A stretch of 64,000 nucleotides of DNA from Aspidapion aeneum (lineage: Eukaryota; Arthropoda; Insecta; Coleoptera; Brentidae). Position numbers and translations under genes: made by a program. The notes beneath the pieces are model-generated. The model made no database searches. It worked only from the letters and a program-made list of their open reading frames with translations, and was not told the origin of the DNA. Of this stretch, positions 1-9,978 are shown piece by piece; within the stretch, counting starts at the first letter, position 1; the number at the start of each line of letters is the position of its first letter. The stretch spans positions 140,561,369-140,625,368 of the forward strand of contig OY755039.1 of assembly GCA_963576565.1 (NCBI GenBank), in the 5' to 3' direction.

Positions 1-516
1 TAAACTAACCTCGTTTTTTCTGTACTTAATGCCTTCAGATCTCCAAGAAACAGCATTTGTAACAGCTACAGGTATCCTTACTTGAACTTCAAGCTTGTGA
101 CCTTCCTGTGTTATGTACTCTTGCAAAATTTTGCTGTCAGTCGTCTGGGGATACCCAAAGTCAAGCAACTCATCGAGAAGTTCATAGATAACAACAAAGT
201 TGTCTCTTATACTTTCTTCTTCCAATTCTTTGAAGTATTCAGTCATTACTTGGACAATTTTGTGTAGAAACACAAACACAAGAGCTATGTTTGCATTTTT
301 CTTAGTAGTGCTGACAAGGTACAAATTGTTTGTCTTTATATAAGCAAAGGTACACTCAGTTGTCTGTAAAATAGGAGTGAGTAAACCTTCTTCCTCTCTG
401 TCCATTAGCAGAGGCATGAATTTCTCAATCACACTCATATCTATGTCTCCTCTATAATTACGAGATATCAGGACCTTGCCCTTGATGTCCAGAATGTATA
501 CTGCCGAGCAGGACAT
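1..516 (-). CDS. AP-1mu: AP-1 clathrin adaptor complex, mu subunit (N-terminal part)
   Basis: The medium chain of the AP-1 adaptor sorts cargo into clathrin-coated vesicles at the trans-Golgi network and endosomes. Reading down from an ATG at 516-514, 172 codons are open to the window edge. The product starts MSCSAVYILDIKGKVLISRN and continues with the longin-fold region (RDNFVVIYELLDELLDFGYP, then TDSKILQEYITQEGHKLE) and the family block AVSWRSEGIKYRKNEV. This is about the first 40% of a protein usually near 420 residues. No intron interrupts these 172 codons. At the very edge the sequence after KNE is GTTAGT on the minus strand, so either the exon continues or a splice donor lies at about position 9; family members normally have Phe where this reads Ser, which favours a donor. 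The rest of the gene, including the cargo-binding domain, lies to the left. Confidence 0.95.
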   Translation of the reverse strand, partial: MSCSAVYILDIKGKVLISRNYRGDIDMSVIEKFMPLLMDREEEGLLTPILQTTECTFAYIKTNNLYLVSTTKKNANIALVFVFLHKIVQVMTEYFKELEEESIRDNFVVIYELLDELLDFGYPQTTDSKILQEYITQEGHKLEVQVRIPVAVTNAVSWRSEGIKYRKNEVSL

Positions 517-1046
517 GTTTTTGTTTTTATTTTATAAACCTGAAATCAAAAGTAAAAAATTGTATTTTGTTTCACAATTTCTCACAGGAACCTACTTCTA
601 TTTACTTTTTATGTGAAAGGGAACCAAACAGGTATATTAGAGTTTTAAGTCTTTACACATTAAAAGATGGGTTAATTAGGACTTACCTACACTAACGGAT
701 GATCCGTGTATGTCCGGATGTATAGTTTCAAATTAGACCATAAAAATTTAACATAAATCAACCATAAAATAATTTTTTTATCCAATGTTTTCAAAATAGG
801 AAACCACCTGACACGTTTTGACAGTTGTCTTTTGACAAGTTGGCAACATTGGGACTTTCAAAACTTTCTGTTGGCAAAACTGATTCTAAACTTTGTTGGC
901 AACCCTGACTGGGCCTACGATAGTTCAAAAAATCCAAATACAAATTTTAAAACAGTGTTGCCACAATCACTTTAGTTTTAAACTGTTGGTAACAATGACA
1001 AACATAAACAAAGTTTACCTAACCTCAAATTTTGTTTAAAATAGAA
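517..1046. promoter_or_regulatory. Divergent intergenic region between AP-1mu and BRMS1-like
   Basis: These 530 bases separate two start codons that point away from each other, so the promoters and 5' UTRs of both genes must lie here or overlap it. I see no clear TATA box. The stretch is AT-rich, with short repeats of TTGGCAAC-like sequence around 840-970. Transcription start sites cannot be placed by eye. Confidence 0.45.
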
Positions 1047-1207
1047 ATGAATTTTGAGGATGAAAAATCGACGAAAAACGCGAAAATGTCGCAAATAAAG
1101 TTGCAAAACAATCTGCAGAATAGCCCCGCACAGGATGCTAGCGACAACGATATGTCTGGAAATGAAAGCGAGCGCTCCAATTCAAGCAGAGAAAATGAGG
1201 GAAATAG
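1047..1207 (+). CDS. Brms1: BRMS1-like co-repressor subunit, exon 1
   Basis: ATG at 1047 opens 53 codons plus two bases, ending at a donor (AG|GTGAGA) at 1207/1208. The peptide is hydrophilic and Ser/Glu/Asn-rich (for example SGNESERSNSSRENEGN), as expected for the disordered N-terminus of this family. It joins in frame to exon 2 at 1731, with the split codon giving Arg54. Confidence 0.85.
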
Positions 1208-1730
1208 GTGAGAATTGTGTGTGACTAAAGGCCTATTTATAGACTTTTATACGTTTATTAGGTACTGCCAGGATTACTTTGTAAAATTTATTAACTTTTA
1301 ATTCAGGTTCTACTACTATGTCGGTTTAGAATGTTTTTCTACGTTGTCCGACGCCTCTGTCCGATTTCATTTGACTCATTGATCTTTGGATTGACTGTTG
1401 CCATTCTAGTTTAGGACACCCTCTTTTTTCTGTGCCCTATTGGTTGCCATTCTAGGACCTGCTTTGGTAATCTTTAGTCGTTCATCTGTTGTACATGGCC
1501 GTACCATATCACTTGCCTTTTAGTGATGTCATCTGTTATGCTTCCCTTGATTCCCATTCTTTCTTTTATGATTTTCAGGTTCTTTTAAGTTAAAATATTG
1601 CCTTTTCACAGCAATTTTAAAGGCCTGTTTATAGAATTTATCTCCATTAATAGTCAATTCTCAAAGAAATATGTGGTGTTTTAAACTACCATATTTTCAA
1701 GGTATGATTACAGCTAAACTATTTTTTCAG
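1208..1730 (+). other. Intron of the BRMS1-like gene
   Basis: A 523-bp intron with donor GTGAGA and a pyrimidine-rich acceptor (TTTTTTCAG) at 1722-1730. Its middle carries an antisense fragment of an RTE-type LINE, listed separately; the rest shows nothing recognisable. Confidence 0.8.
1390..1578 (-). pseudogene. RTE-type LINE, C-terminal fragment
   Basis: On the minus strand a frame reads MGIKGSITDDITKRQVIWYG, then HVQQMND, a stop, RLPKQVLEWQPIGHRKKR, and another stop. This matches the conserved C-terminal tail of RTE-clade LINE polyproteins (WYGHVxRM...RLPKxxLEW.P.G.RxxGRP). Two in-frame stops mark it as dead. It sits inside the BRMS1-like intron, antisense to that gene. Boundaries are approximate, because only the recognisable protein stretch is given. 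Confidence 0.7.
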
Positions 1731-2319
1731 AGAATCCTCAGAAGAAGAACCAGATTCAGATGACAGTTCAGAAATGGATGAAGGAGAATGTGAAAACAGA
1801 CGATCAGAACTGATTCAGCATGTCAATGATTTGGAAAGCCAATTTGGCTTGCTACGAGAACAGCTTTACAGAGAACGGATGCAACAAGTAGAAACTCAAC
1901 TTACCGAAGTGAAAGCTGGTAAGTCTCCAGATTACTTGATACCTCTGCAACAGTTGGAGGAGAATCGCAAAATTAGAGTAGAAGTTGCAGGCATCTTGAG
2001 ACAACTCCGTATGGAAAACATAAATAATCACTATGATGCAGAAAAACAGGCTGCAATGCAAAATTTTGAAAGTGAAAAAGCACTGGCTAGCGATTTCTAC
2101 TACAGTGAACTAATGGAGACTATTAGAAGACTGGAAGAAGATAAACAAAACAGTGAGATAACCTGGGGTGAGGGTGGTGAGTGGTCTCTACGCTCCCGCT
2201 CTAGGTCAAGGCGAAAAGCTGTGACAGTGTCTGGACCTTATATTGTGTATATGTTGAGACCTCAAGATATCATGGAAGATTGGACCATAATCAGAACGGC
2301 TTTGAAAAGAACTTCATGA
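1731..2319 (+). CDS. Brms1: BRMS1/BRMS1L-like Sin3-HDAC co-repressor subunit, exon 2
   Basis: This exon encodes residues 54-249 of a 249-residue protein. An acidic Ser/Glu stretch (ESSEEEPDSDDSSEMDEGEC) leads into a coiled-coil Sds3-like domain (from about RRSELIQHVNDLESQFGLLR through EKALASDFYYSELMETIRRL). The family-specific C-terminal block is VSGPYIVYMLRPQDIMEDW, followed by TIIRTALKR. Relatives are nuclear subunits of the Sin3-histone deacetylase co-repressor complex, where they bridge and dimerise. The size is close to vertebrate BRMS1 (about 246). The acceptor at 1729-1730 and phase 2 join agree with exon 1. Downstream, AATAAA hexamers at 2547-2552 and 2555-2560 could serve as polyadenylation signals; the 3' end then abuts the tail-to-tail Cog8 repeats. 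The Arg/Ser run RSRSRSRRK is unusual but in frame. Confidence 0.93.
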
Positions 2320-2529
2320 TATGAAAATGAAATTTTTTGTGATGAATCACTGACAATTTGACATTAATGTAGGTATGTAAATATGTTTGAAACCTTCTAA
2401 CTTCATAGTTTAAAAATTCTTTTTTTTGTTACATAGTTTAAAACTATTTATTATTTACTTCTTTATAAATGTAGAATATAAGATTAGAGTTATGTACTTC
2501 TTTAGATTTTTTGCAATGACTGTTAAAAA

Positions 2530-3215
2530 TAGTATTTTTGACTAGAAATAAATTAATAAACAAAAAATTTTTAATTTTTAATATTAATTTCTGCAAAATA
2601 ATCACCTAATTATTTTCACTTACAATATTCTGTAATATTAAATCACTTTTTTGATCCAAAGGTAATACAGACTGAAGCCTTTCTGGCAACAAATGTTTTA
2701 TAGGTTCTATAACTAGTTTTCTATCCAAAATCTTAATTTTTTCATCTTGCAAAACCTGTAAGCTAACATCTATCATGTTGGCAATCTGATTTGGAGGGTA
2801 AATAACATGAATACATTTTTGTATGTGTGGAATCAGGTCATCAGCAAAATACATGCATAATCGAGTAAATGCATCTTTTGAATAATTTGAAAATGCCAGG
2901 TGTTCTTGTGAATAAAAAATTAGCAGACTTTTTGCTATGAAAATTAACGATTTTTGTATAGAGTTTACTGTCATCTACTAAGGCAATTGGTGGACATAGT
3001 CTTAATTCGTTAAATGTTTTTAAGACATGATTTAAATACTTTGCTAAAGGATAAAATTCTAACAGACTATCAGGAGGCTGTAATGGATCTTCCACTTTAG
3101 TTTCTCAAGGAATGTTTCATAAATTTTTGTTAATCAAAGTGAACCTTTTAATATTCCCTTCAAAATTGATCCTAGCCTTAGGGATTAAATTGTTTTGAAT
3201 GGTGAATTGTCAATT
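2530..3215 (-). pseudogene. Degenerate copy of the Cog8 terminal exon (copy 1, most distal)
   Basis: The leftmost of four tandem copies of the Cog8 last-exon region. It shares most of the C-terminal Cog8 peptide (for example HLLPERLQSVLPLD and LLEFYPLAKYLNHVLKTFNE), but a small deletion around 2965 shifts the frame, splitting the coding stretch into two overlapping frames (2974-2606 and 3095-2841). The C-terminus after the LILQNIVSENN stretch has also diverged. It is the oldest copy by eye. It lacks a splice acceptor and the N-terminal third of the exon, and its 3' flank merges with the 3' end of the BRMS1-like gene. Confidence 0.8.
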
Positions 3216-3278
3216 TTTGTATATGTGGAATTAAAAACTACACTTTTGACCAGAAATAAATTAAAAAACAAAAAATAT

Positions 3279-3926
3279 TTAAGTTTCATCTTTAATATCA
3301 ATTTTTGCAACATCATCAGCTAAATTATCTTTATTTACAATATTCTGTTCAGCTAGATCACTTTTTAGATCCAAAGGTAATACAGATTGAAGTCTTTCTG
3401 GCAACAAATGTTTTATAGGTTCTATGACTAACTCCCTATCCAAAAACGTAATTTTTTCATCTTGCAAAACCTGTAAGCTAACACCTATCATGTTGGCAAT
3501 CTGATTTGGGGGGTAAATAACATGAATACATTTTTGTATGTGTGGAATTAAGTCATCAGCAAAACACATACACAATCTAGTAAATGCATCTTTTGAATAA
3601 TTTGAAAATACCAGGTGTTCTTGTGAATAAAAAATTAGCAAACTTTTTGCTATGAAAATTAACGATTTTTGTATAGAGTTTACTATGTCATCTATTATAG
3701 CAATGGGTGGACATAGCCTTAACTCGTTAAATGTTTTTAAAACATGATTTAAATACTCTGCTAAAGGATAAAATTCTAACAGACTATCAGGAGGCTGTAA
3801 TGGATCTTCCACTTCAGTTTTCCAAGGAATGTTTGGTAAATTTTTGTTAATCAAAGTAAACCTTTCAATATTCCCTTCAAAATTGATCCTAGTCTTAGGG
3901 ATTAAATTGTTTTGAATGGTGAATTG
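3279..3926 (-). pseudogene. Tandem partial copy of the Cog8 terminal exon (copy 2)
   Basis: An open frame that repeats the last about 210 codons of Cog8 with a handful of substitutions (for example KTEVED for KTKVED, and HLVFSN for HLAFSN), ending in the same DIKDET stop. It lies exactly 717 bp from the next copy. It begins at the point matching NNSISKAMINFEGN of the real exon, so the upstream part and the splice acceptor are missing and it cannot be spliced in by the normal site. Probably untranslated, or read only in a run-on 3' UTR. Confidence 0.8.
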
Positions 3927-3995
3927 TCAATTTTTGTATATGTGGAATTAAAAAATACACTTTTGACCAGAAATAAATTAAAAAACAAAAAATAT

Positions 3996-4643
3996 TTAAG
4001 TTTCATCTTTAATATCAATTTTTGCAACATCATCAGCTAAATTATCTTCATTTACAATATTCTGTTCAGCTAGATCACTTTTTAGATCCAAAGGTAATAC
4101 AGACTGAAGCCTTTCTGGCAACAAATGTTTTATAGGTTCTATGACTAGCTCTCTATCCAAAAACGTAATTTTTTCATCTTGCAAAATCTGTAAGCTAACA
4201 CCTATCATGTTGGCAATCTGATTTGGTGGGTAAATTACATGGATACATTTTTGTATGTGTGGAATCAGGTCATCAGCAAAACACATGCATAATCGAGTAA
4301 ATGCATCTTTTGAATAATTTGAAAATGCCAAGTGTTCTTGTGAATAAAAAATCAGCAAACTTTTTGCTATGAAAATTAACGATTTTTGTATAGAGTTTAC
4401 TATGTCATCTATTATAGCAATGGGTGGACATAGCCTTAACTCGTTAAATGTTTTTAAAACATGATTTAAATACTCTGCTAAAGGATAAAATTCTAACAGA
4501 CTATCAGGAGGCTGTAATGGATCTTCCACTTTAGTTTTCCAAGGAATGTTTGGTAAATTTTTGTTAATCAAAGTAAACCTTTCAATATTCCCTTCAAAAT
4601 TGATCCTAGTCTTAGGGATTAAATTGTTTTGAATGGTGAATTG
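3996..4643 (-). pseudogene. Tandem partial copy of the Cog8 terminal exon (copy 3)
   Basis: Identical at protein level to the last 190 residues of the real Cog8 exon, from INKNLPNIPWKT to DIKDET, and open upstream into the region matching NNSISKAMINFE. The spacing to the real exon's stop is again 717 bp. There is no splice acceptor in front of it. Its near-identity to 4713-5288 means the duplication, or a gene-conversion event, is recent, or the assembly has expanded a repeat. Confidence 0.8.
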
Positions 4644-4712
4644 TCAATTTTTGTATATGTGGAATTAAAAAATACACTTTTGACCAGAAATAAATTAAAA
4701 AACAAAAAATAT

Positions 4713-5510
4713 TTAAGTTTCATCTTTAATATCAATTTTTGCAACATCATCAGCTAAATTATCTTCATTTACAATATTCTGTTCAGCTAGATCACTTTTT
4801 AGATCCAAAGGTAATACAGACTGAAGCCTTTCTGGCAACAAATGTTTTATAGGTTCTATGACTAGCTCTCTATCCAAAAACGTAATTTTTTCATCTTGCA
4901 AAATCTGTAAGCTAACACCTATCATGTTGGCAATCTGATTTGGTGGGTAAATTACATGGATACATTTTTGTATGTGTGGAATCAGGTCATCAGCAAAACA
5001 CATGCATAATCGAGTAAATGCATCTTTTGAATAATTTGAAAATGCCAAGTGTTCTTGTGAATAAAAAATCAGCAAACTTTTTGCTATGAAAATTAACGAT
5101 TTTTGTATAGAGTTTACTATGTCATCTATTATAGCAATGGGTGGACATAGCCTTAACTCGTTAAATGTTTTTAAAACATGATTTAAATACTCTGCTAAAG
5201 GATAAAATTCTAACAGACTATCAGGAGGCTGTAATGGATCTTCCACTTTAGTTTTCCAAGGAATGTTTGGTAAATTTTTGTTAATCAAAGTGAACCTTTC
5301 AATATTCCCTTCAAAATTAATCATAGCCTTAGAGATGGAATTGTTGAAGTTTTCTGCTATTCGTTTTGTAAAAATCGGTACCATAAGAGGTCGAAAATCA
5401 CATCCCACTTTGCCAAATGACAGGCCAAAGTACATGCACTGCTCCATTATTGAATCTATGGAAGATATGTACTTTAAGTCATCCTCTAAAGTTACCAAGA
5501 ACTCCGAAAT
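4713..5510 (-). CDS. Cog8: Cog8, exon 3 (terminal, functional copy)
   Basis: C-terminal 265 residues of conserved oligomeric Golgi complex subunit 8. An acceptor (TTTTTTCAG) precedes position 5510, and the exon continues phase 0 from exon 2 to give WINDK-ISEFLVTLEDDLKYI. Family landmarks are QCMYFGLSFGKVGCDFRPLM, FNELRLCPP, DDLIPHIQKCIHVIYPPNQI and the IxxPLxHLLPER-like end. This is the only copy of the terminal exon with the acceptor and the full N-terminal part, so it is taken as the real one. It ends with DIKDET and a stop at 4713. Three partial copies follow downstream. With exons 1 and 2 the protein is 563 residues, close to the Drosophila protein and a little shorter than human COG8. 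Confidence 0.93.
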   Translation of the reverse strand: MSEFLVTLEDDLKYISSIDSIMEQCMYFGLSFGKVGCDFRPLMVPIFTKRIAENFNNSISKAMINFEGNIERFTLINKNLPNIPWKTKVEDPLQPPDSLLEFYPLAEYLNHVLKTFNELRLCPPIAIIDDIVNSIQKSLIFIAKSLLIFYSQEHLAFSNYSKDAFTRLCMCFADDLIPHIQKCIHVIYPPNQIANMIGVSLQILQDEKITFLDRELVIEPIKHLLPERLQSVLPLDLKSDLAEQNIVNEDNLADDVAKIDIKDET

Positions 5511-5740
5511 CTGAAAAAAGAGAGCTGTAAAAACATATGTACACGTTGCAGCAGCACCAGTTAACTTTATAGTTTTTTGTTCATAACTTTCGCAGTTTTT
5601 GTGATATTTAGGTCAAACTTGAAACTTAAATGAAGCTGTAGGGCCTCAATAATTGGGCATACCGAATAATAATTAAAATCTACAGGGTGATATTATTTTG
5701 ACCAAAAAGTTTCTAACAAAACTGTTTTTTTTTTAAATAT
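5511..5740 (-). other. Start of Cog8 intron 2, no feature seen
   Basis: AT-rich intron sequence upstream of exon 3. A TACAGGGTGATATTATTTTG motif near 5681 resembles the end of a CAGGGTG-type mariner MITE, but no partner end was found nearby. Intron 2 as a whole runs from 5511 to 11507. Confidence 0.4.
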
Positions 5741-7035
5741 TCGGCGATTTTTCCACAAAATCATGTCATGTTTAAAAAATGCTAAAATAGTTTATTCTGT
5801 GTAAGTTTAGGCAAAAATGGGAAGTACATAAAAATTAGGTAAGTCCTCCAAATTTCACAACAGTTAGACAAAGGACAGTCTACATATAAATTAAAATTAG
5901 CTACAAGATTAATATTTTTACCAATGTTAAAATTTTATATCTAGACTATCCTTTGTTCAATTCTTGTGAAATTTGAAGGACATATATAGTAGTAGTAGTG
6001 GGGGGGGGGGGGTTGACCCGCAGGTCTGACAAGTAGGCCAGAGTAGGCCCTTTTTGCCATGCCCCAAGTCTATCCCTTAACCCACTCTCTGCACTTCCCT
6101 TTGATGGTCGGGTAACTCATTGGGCCTTCCTGTTCTCTTTACAAAGTCCAGTAAGTCTGCCCATTTGAGCATGTGCAGTTCTTCCTCGCTCAGAGTTGGC
6201 GCTCCGAGTGCCTGTTGTCTCATCCTTGCGTAGGCTTCGCATTCTGCCACGAGGTGTCTTGATGTCTCTTCTTCCTGCCCACAGGCTGGGCAGGTAGGGT
6301 CGTTCTCGACTCCTATACGTGTCATGTGCTTCCTCAACCGGTTATGTCCGGTTAGAGTACCTATCAGCAGTCCGAGGTCTTTTCGTGTCCGTCCCAGCAT
6401 CCATCTAATTCGGGTCGCTTTTGGACGGTCTACGAATTCTCTGGTCTGTCTGCAACCCGTTCCTGTTTCCCAGGAGTTCTATAGCGCGTCCTGGGCTGGG
6501 CCCATTTGTTGAGTCCGCTTTGCACTTGTCTTTTTGTCACGCCCAAAAGTGGCTCCGGTCCTACATAGGCGGTTCCTGCCCCGAGTCGTGCGAGTTCGTC
6601 CGTCTTCTCGTTGCCTGGTACCCCCGTATGTCCCGGAACCCAAACCAGCGTCACCCGTTTGCCATCGCTTAGGGTCTCCAGCGCCTCTGCGCATTCTTCC
6701 ACCAAGCCGTCAGCAATCTTGGGTGCGTTTAGCGCCTTCAGGGTGGCTTGACTGTCAGAGCATATATATATAAGCTCCTCTTCGCTGTTCCGAACCTCTT
6801 CTAGGGTTGCCGCCATTATTATGGCGTAGACTTCTGCTTGAAAAACAGTAGCCTGCTCACCGAGCGAGTAGCTCTTCTGAACTTCTAGTTTTTCCACGTA
6901 TACTCCCGCTCCTGTGGTTTGCCTCTCTGATAGTTTGGATCCATCAGTGTAGCAAACTAAGGAAATATATAACTTTTATGTTTCTTTCGAATGCTACTTG
7001 TCACTTTTGCCTAAAATTACATAGAAAAAACTTTT
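5740..7035. mobile_element. MITE with GGCAAAAATGG-type subterminal inverted repeats, split by a LINE insertion
   Basis: The left part (about 5740-5985) has the blocks GGCGATTTTTCCACAAAATC, TTAGGCAAAAATGGGAAGTA and TCCAAATTTCACAA, then the inverse of the last block (TTGTGAAATTTGAAGGACAT). The complement of the outer block (CACTTTTGCCTAAAATTACA) appears only at about 7000-7025, on the far side of a LINE fragment. Two further copies occur at 16131-16445 and 27920-29560. No coding capacity. Ends are approximate. Confidence 0.65.
6012..6960 (-). pseudogene. 5'-truncated non-LTR retrotransposon: RNase H domain and zinc-knuckle tail
   Basis: The minus strand reads LVCYTDGSKLSERQTTGAG, then a ribonuclease H domain with QAEVYAII, ICSDSQATLKAL and TLVWVPGHTGVPGNEKTDEL (catalytic D-E-D-H/D pattern), to about 6430. 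A frameshift near 6420 moves the reading to another frame, which continues WMLGRTRKDLGLLIGTLTGH and a Cys/His motif (CPACGQEEETSRHLVAEC). This order is typical of R1/Jockey-type LINE second ORFs. The fragment is 5'-truncated in front of the RNase H and ends in a C-run followed by CACTACTACTA. It is much more GC-rich than its surroundings, and it splits a MITE. Confidence 0.85.
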
Positions 7036-7289
7036 GTTGGCATTTTTTTAAATATTTTGTAGTGTAAAACAAATAATTCTGCCTTCGACCGCGCGCTGGA
7101 GAGGTACGTTTTGCTATTTTTGTAGAACGACACAGATTTATTTCCGACAACATAAAATGTAAAAATTATAAGGAGGAACAGATAAAAGCAGGTTCTTTAA
7201 AAAACAACACATTCTAAAAACCAAGGAGTCGCATATTAAAGTAAATGCTCGAAAAGTCCTCCTTCTTCGAGTAGACAATATGCGAGCAC

Positions 7290-8670
7290 TACTGACACTA
7301 AATATAGAGCAATTAAATCTCAAAATCTTGTAGATTGTTTTTTTATCATCCCTGTTTTATTTCCAAAGTTTGGTTCTCTGCTAAAGGCAGCAGAGCAATA
7401 CGTTTTTTTTAAAAAGGGGTACCTAGAAAGATCCTAGCACTGAGTGTTAAGCAATTAAATATTTTATCACTTTGTTTACGATTAATTTGTATCTTTCTCG
7501 CCTTTTCTGTATCTATTGCTCGACTAAAGCTAACAGAGCAGCATGAAAAATGTGTAATAAACATGTTACCAAGGTTGGTACTGACACGGTAAATATAGAA
7601 CAATTAAACCTCAAAATCTTGTGGATTGTTTTTTGATGATCCCTGTTTTATTTCTAAAGTTTGGTGCTCTAAAGCTAGCAGAGCTGCATACGCTGACGCG
7701 GTAAATATAGAGCAATTAAATCTCAAAACCCTGTAGATTCTTTTTTTATCATTCCTGTTTGACTTTTAAGTTTTGGTACGCTACTAAAGCCAGCAGACCA
7801 ATATATGTTGTTTTTTAAAAAGGGGTAACTAGAGTAGTTCTGACACTTTGAATGTTAAGTAGTTAAATGTATTATCACTTTATTTACGATTATATCTCGT
7901 CTTTTCTGTGTCTATTGCTCGACTAAAGGAAACAGAGCAGCATAAATTTTTTTAAATAAAAATGTTACCAAGGTTGGTACTGACGCGGTAAATATAGAGC
8001 AATTAAATCTCAAAACTTTGTAGATTGTTTTTTATCATCCCTGTTTTATTTCTAAAGTTTGGTGCTCTGCTAAAGCCAGCAGAGCAATATGTTTTTTTAA
8101 AAAGGGGTACCTAGAGCCATTCTAACACTGTGAAAGTTAACCAATTAAATATTTTATCACTTTATTTACGATTAATTTGTATCTTTCTCGCCTTTTCTGT
8201 ATCTATTGCTCGACTAAAGCTAACAGAGCAGCATGAAAAATGTGTAATAAAAATGTTACCAAGGTTGGTACTGACACGGTAAATATAGAGCAATTAAATC
8301 TCAAAATCTTGTGGATTATTTTTTGATGATCCCTGTTTTATTTCTAAAGTTTGGTGCTCTGCTAAAGCCAGCAGAGCAATATATGTTTTTTAAAAAGGGG
8401 TACCAAGAGCGGTTCTAACACTGTGACTGTTAAGTAATTAAATATTTTATTAATTTATTTACGATTATTGTGTATCTTTCTCGCCTTTTTTGTATCTATT
8501 GCTCGACTAAAGTTAGCAGAGCAGCATATTTTTTTTTTATAAAAATGTTACCAAGGCTGGTACTGGCAAGGTAAATCTAGAGTAATTAAATCTCAAAAAC
8601 TTGTAGATTGTTTTTTTATCAGCCCTTTATTTCTAAAGTTTGGTGCTCTGCTAAAGCCAGCAGAGCAACC
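7290..8670. repeat. Tandem array, about 290-bp unit, five copies
   Basis: The block CCCTGTTTTATTTCTAAAGT with flanking GGTGCTCTGCTAAAGCCAGC recurs near 7350, 7641, 8040, 8331 and 8612, with spacings of roughly 281-291 bp except for one shortened and rearranged unit near 7757. Each unit also has TTACCAAGGTTGGTACTGAC and CTCGCCTTTTCTGTATCTAT. The GCTCTGCTAAAGCCAGCAGAGC-like segment is itself palindromic, so each unit can form a short hairpin. No coding function seen. Confidence 0.85.
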
Positions 8671-8675
8671 ATAAT

Positions 8676-9015
8676 TGGTTCTGTGAAAGTCAACATTAAA
8701 AAGCACTCTATTTCTCGCATTAAACTGCAAAAAGATATGGTGCATTAATGATGTTAACAATTTTATAAAGTGTTGAGATGTCAAAAAATTTTCTTCTTTC
8801 CAAAGGCGTGAAATTTAGAAGTTTCATTATTAATTCGTTCTGTGAGAGTCAACATTAAGCAGCACTCAATGTCTGGCATTGAAGGGAAAAAATGAAGCCC
8901 AATGGCCGCAAGAAGATCTGGTGTGTCAATGATGTTATTAACAACTTTATAAAGTGTTAAGATGTTGAGAAAAATTTTCTTCTGCTTTCCAAAGGCGTTA
9001 AATTTAAAGTTTCAT
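8676..9015. repeat. Two diverged copies of a 150-190 bp unit
   Basis: Two adjacent copies share GGTTCTGTGAAAGTCAACAT-like starts, TTTATAAAGTGTTGAGATGT, and TTCTTCTTTCCAAAGGCGTG followed by AAATTTAAAGTTTCATTAT. The second copy carries an insertion of about 40 bp. It borders the LINE fragment to its right and may be part of a LINE 3' region or an older array. Confidence 0.6.
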
Positions 9016-9019
9016 TATT

Positions 9020-9978
9020 TCATCGCAATTAATTTGGCATTCCCAATTTAAATCCAATTCTTTTCAGAAACGTGCGCTGGACTCTTTCTATTTTATCTTT
9101 GTGTATGGCCTAGTAAGGATTCCATACACAACTTGGATACTCAAGAATTGAATGAATCAAGGCACAATACATTTCTTTAAAAGTTAAAATACAGTCGAAC
9201 CTCTATAACTCGAACCTGAAGGGACAACAAAAACAGTTTGAGTTATAAAGAGTTCGAGTTATAGAAACTCGAGTTACATGGGTTAAAATACATGTGAAAA
9301 GTGCAGGGACCGCTTAAAAGGTTCGAGTTATAGAGAGGTTCGAGTTATAGAGGTTCGAGTTAGAGAGGTTCGACTGTATTTTCAAACCCTCTCAAAGTTC
9401 GCAAAACAAAACCAAGAAGATGCATGGCCCTATTAGTAATAATTTCTATATGGTTATTAAAAGTGAGTTCAGAATCTAACCACACTCCAAGATCTTTAAT
9501 TGGACTTTGCCTTTCTAGTGGCTCAGAATCCAGGCAATACTAAAAAAAAACAGGGTGTTTTTGCTTTGCAAAAAGTAACAATCTTGCATTTGCCTACATT
9601 TAATATTAAATTATTAGTTTTGCACCACAAAGAGAATCTATTTTGATCCCCTTGCAATAAACGACAATCAGTTGGAGAATCAATAATTTTAAAAACCTTT
9701 AAGTCATCTGCAAAGCCAAGAAACTGGCAGAAACGAAAAACCTTTCTTACATTATTAATAAAAACATTGAAAAGGAATGTTGAGAGGTGCCCACCTTGTG
9801 GTACACCTGAAGTTACTGTTATCTCAGATGATATAAAGTTCTTAATTTTTACAGACTGTTTAAGTCCCTTTAAGTTGTTTTCAAACCAATTAAAAGGACA
9901 TCCAAAAATCCCAATGGAGACCAGTTTCCTTAACAGAATACCATGATCAACTCTGTCAAAAGCCTTCGAGAAATCAGT
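9020..9978 (-). pseudogene. Non-LTR retrotransposon reverse transcriptase fragment (Jockey/CR1-like)
   Basis: Reading down from about 9978, the frame gives TDFSKAFDRVDHGILLRKLV, SGVPQGGHLSTFLFN and the catalytic FADDLKVF box, in place of the usual YADD. A frameshift in a T-run near 9540 moves the reading to YCLDSEPLERQSPIKDLGVW and then LRTLRGFEN. A pogo-type MITE interrupts this at 9192-9376. The coding then resumes as FKEMYCALIHSILEYPSCVW, a stop, and RVQRTFLKRIGFKLGMP, a normal LINE RT C-terminal region. The 5' side is cut by a foldback element at 9979. Dead: one frameshift, one stop, one insertion. Confidence 0.87.
9192..9376. mobile_element. Pogo/Tigger-type MITE nested in the LINE
   Basis: Ends are CAGTCGAACCTCTATAACTC and its inverse, flanked on both sides by TA (9190-9191 and 9377-9378), the target duplication expected of the Tc1/mariner/pogo superfamily. 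It is 185 bp and non-coding, and it interrupts the LINE reading frame between FEN and FKEMYCAL. A second copy lies at 39230-39384. Confidence 0.9.

Noticed and set aside
82..267. Plus-strand open frame of 61 codons
   Set aside because: It is the antisense of the AP-1mu coding sequence, which is unmistakable on the minus strand.
1852..2061. Minus-strand open frame opposite the BRMS1-like exon
   Set aside because: Antisense shadow of conserved coding sequence.
3279..4643. Cog8-like frames as separate genes
   Set aside because: They lack start codons, acceptors and the N-terminal two thirds of the protein; they are partial tandem copies of one exon.
6324..6773. Plus-strand frames in the LINE RNase H fragment
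   Set aside because: Shadows of the GC-rich minus-strand LINE coding sequence.
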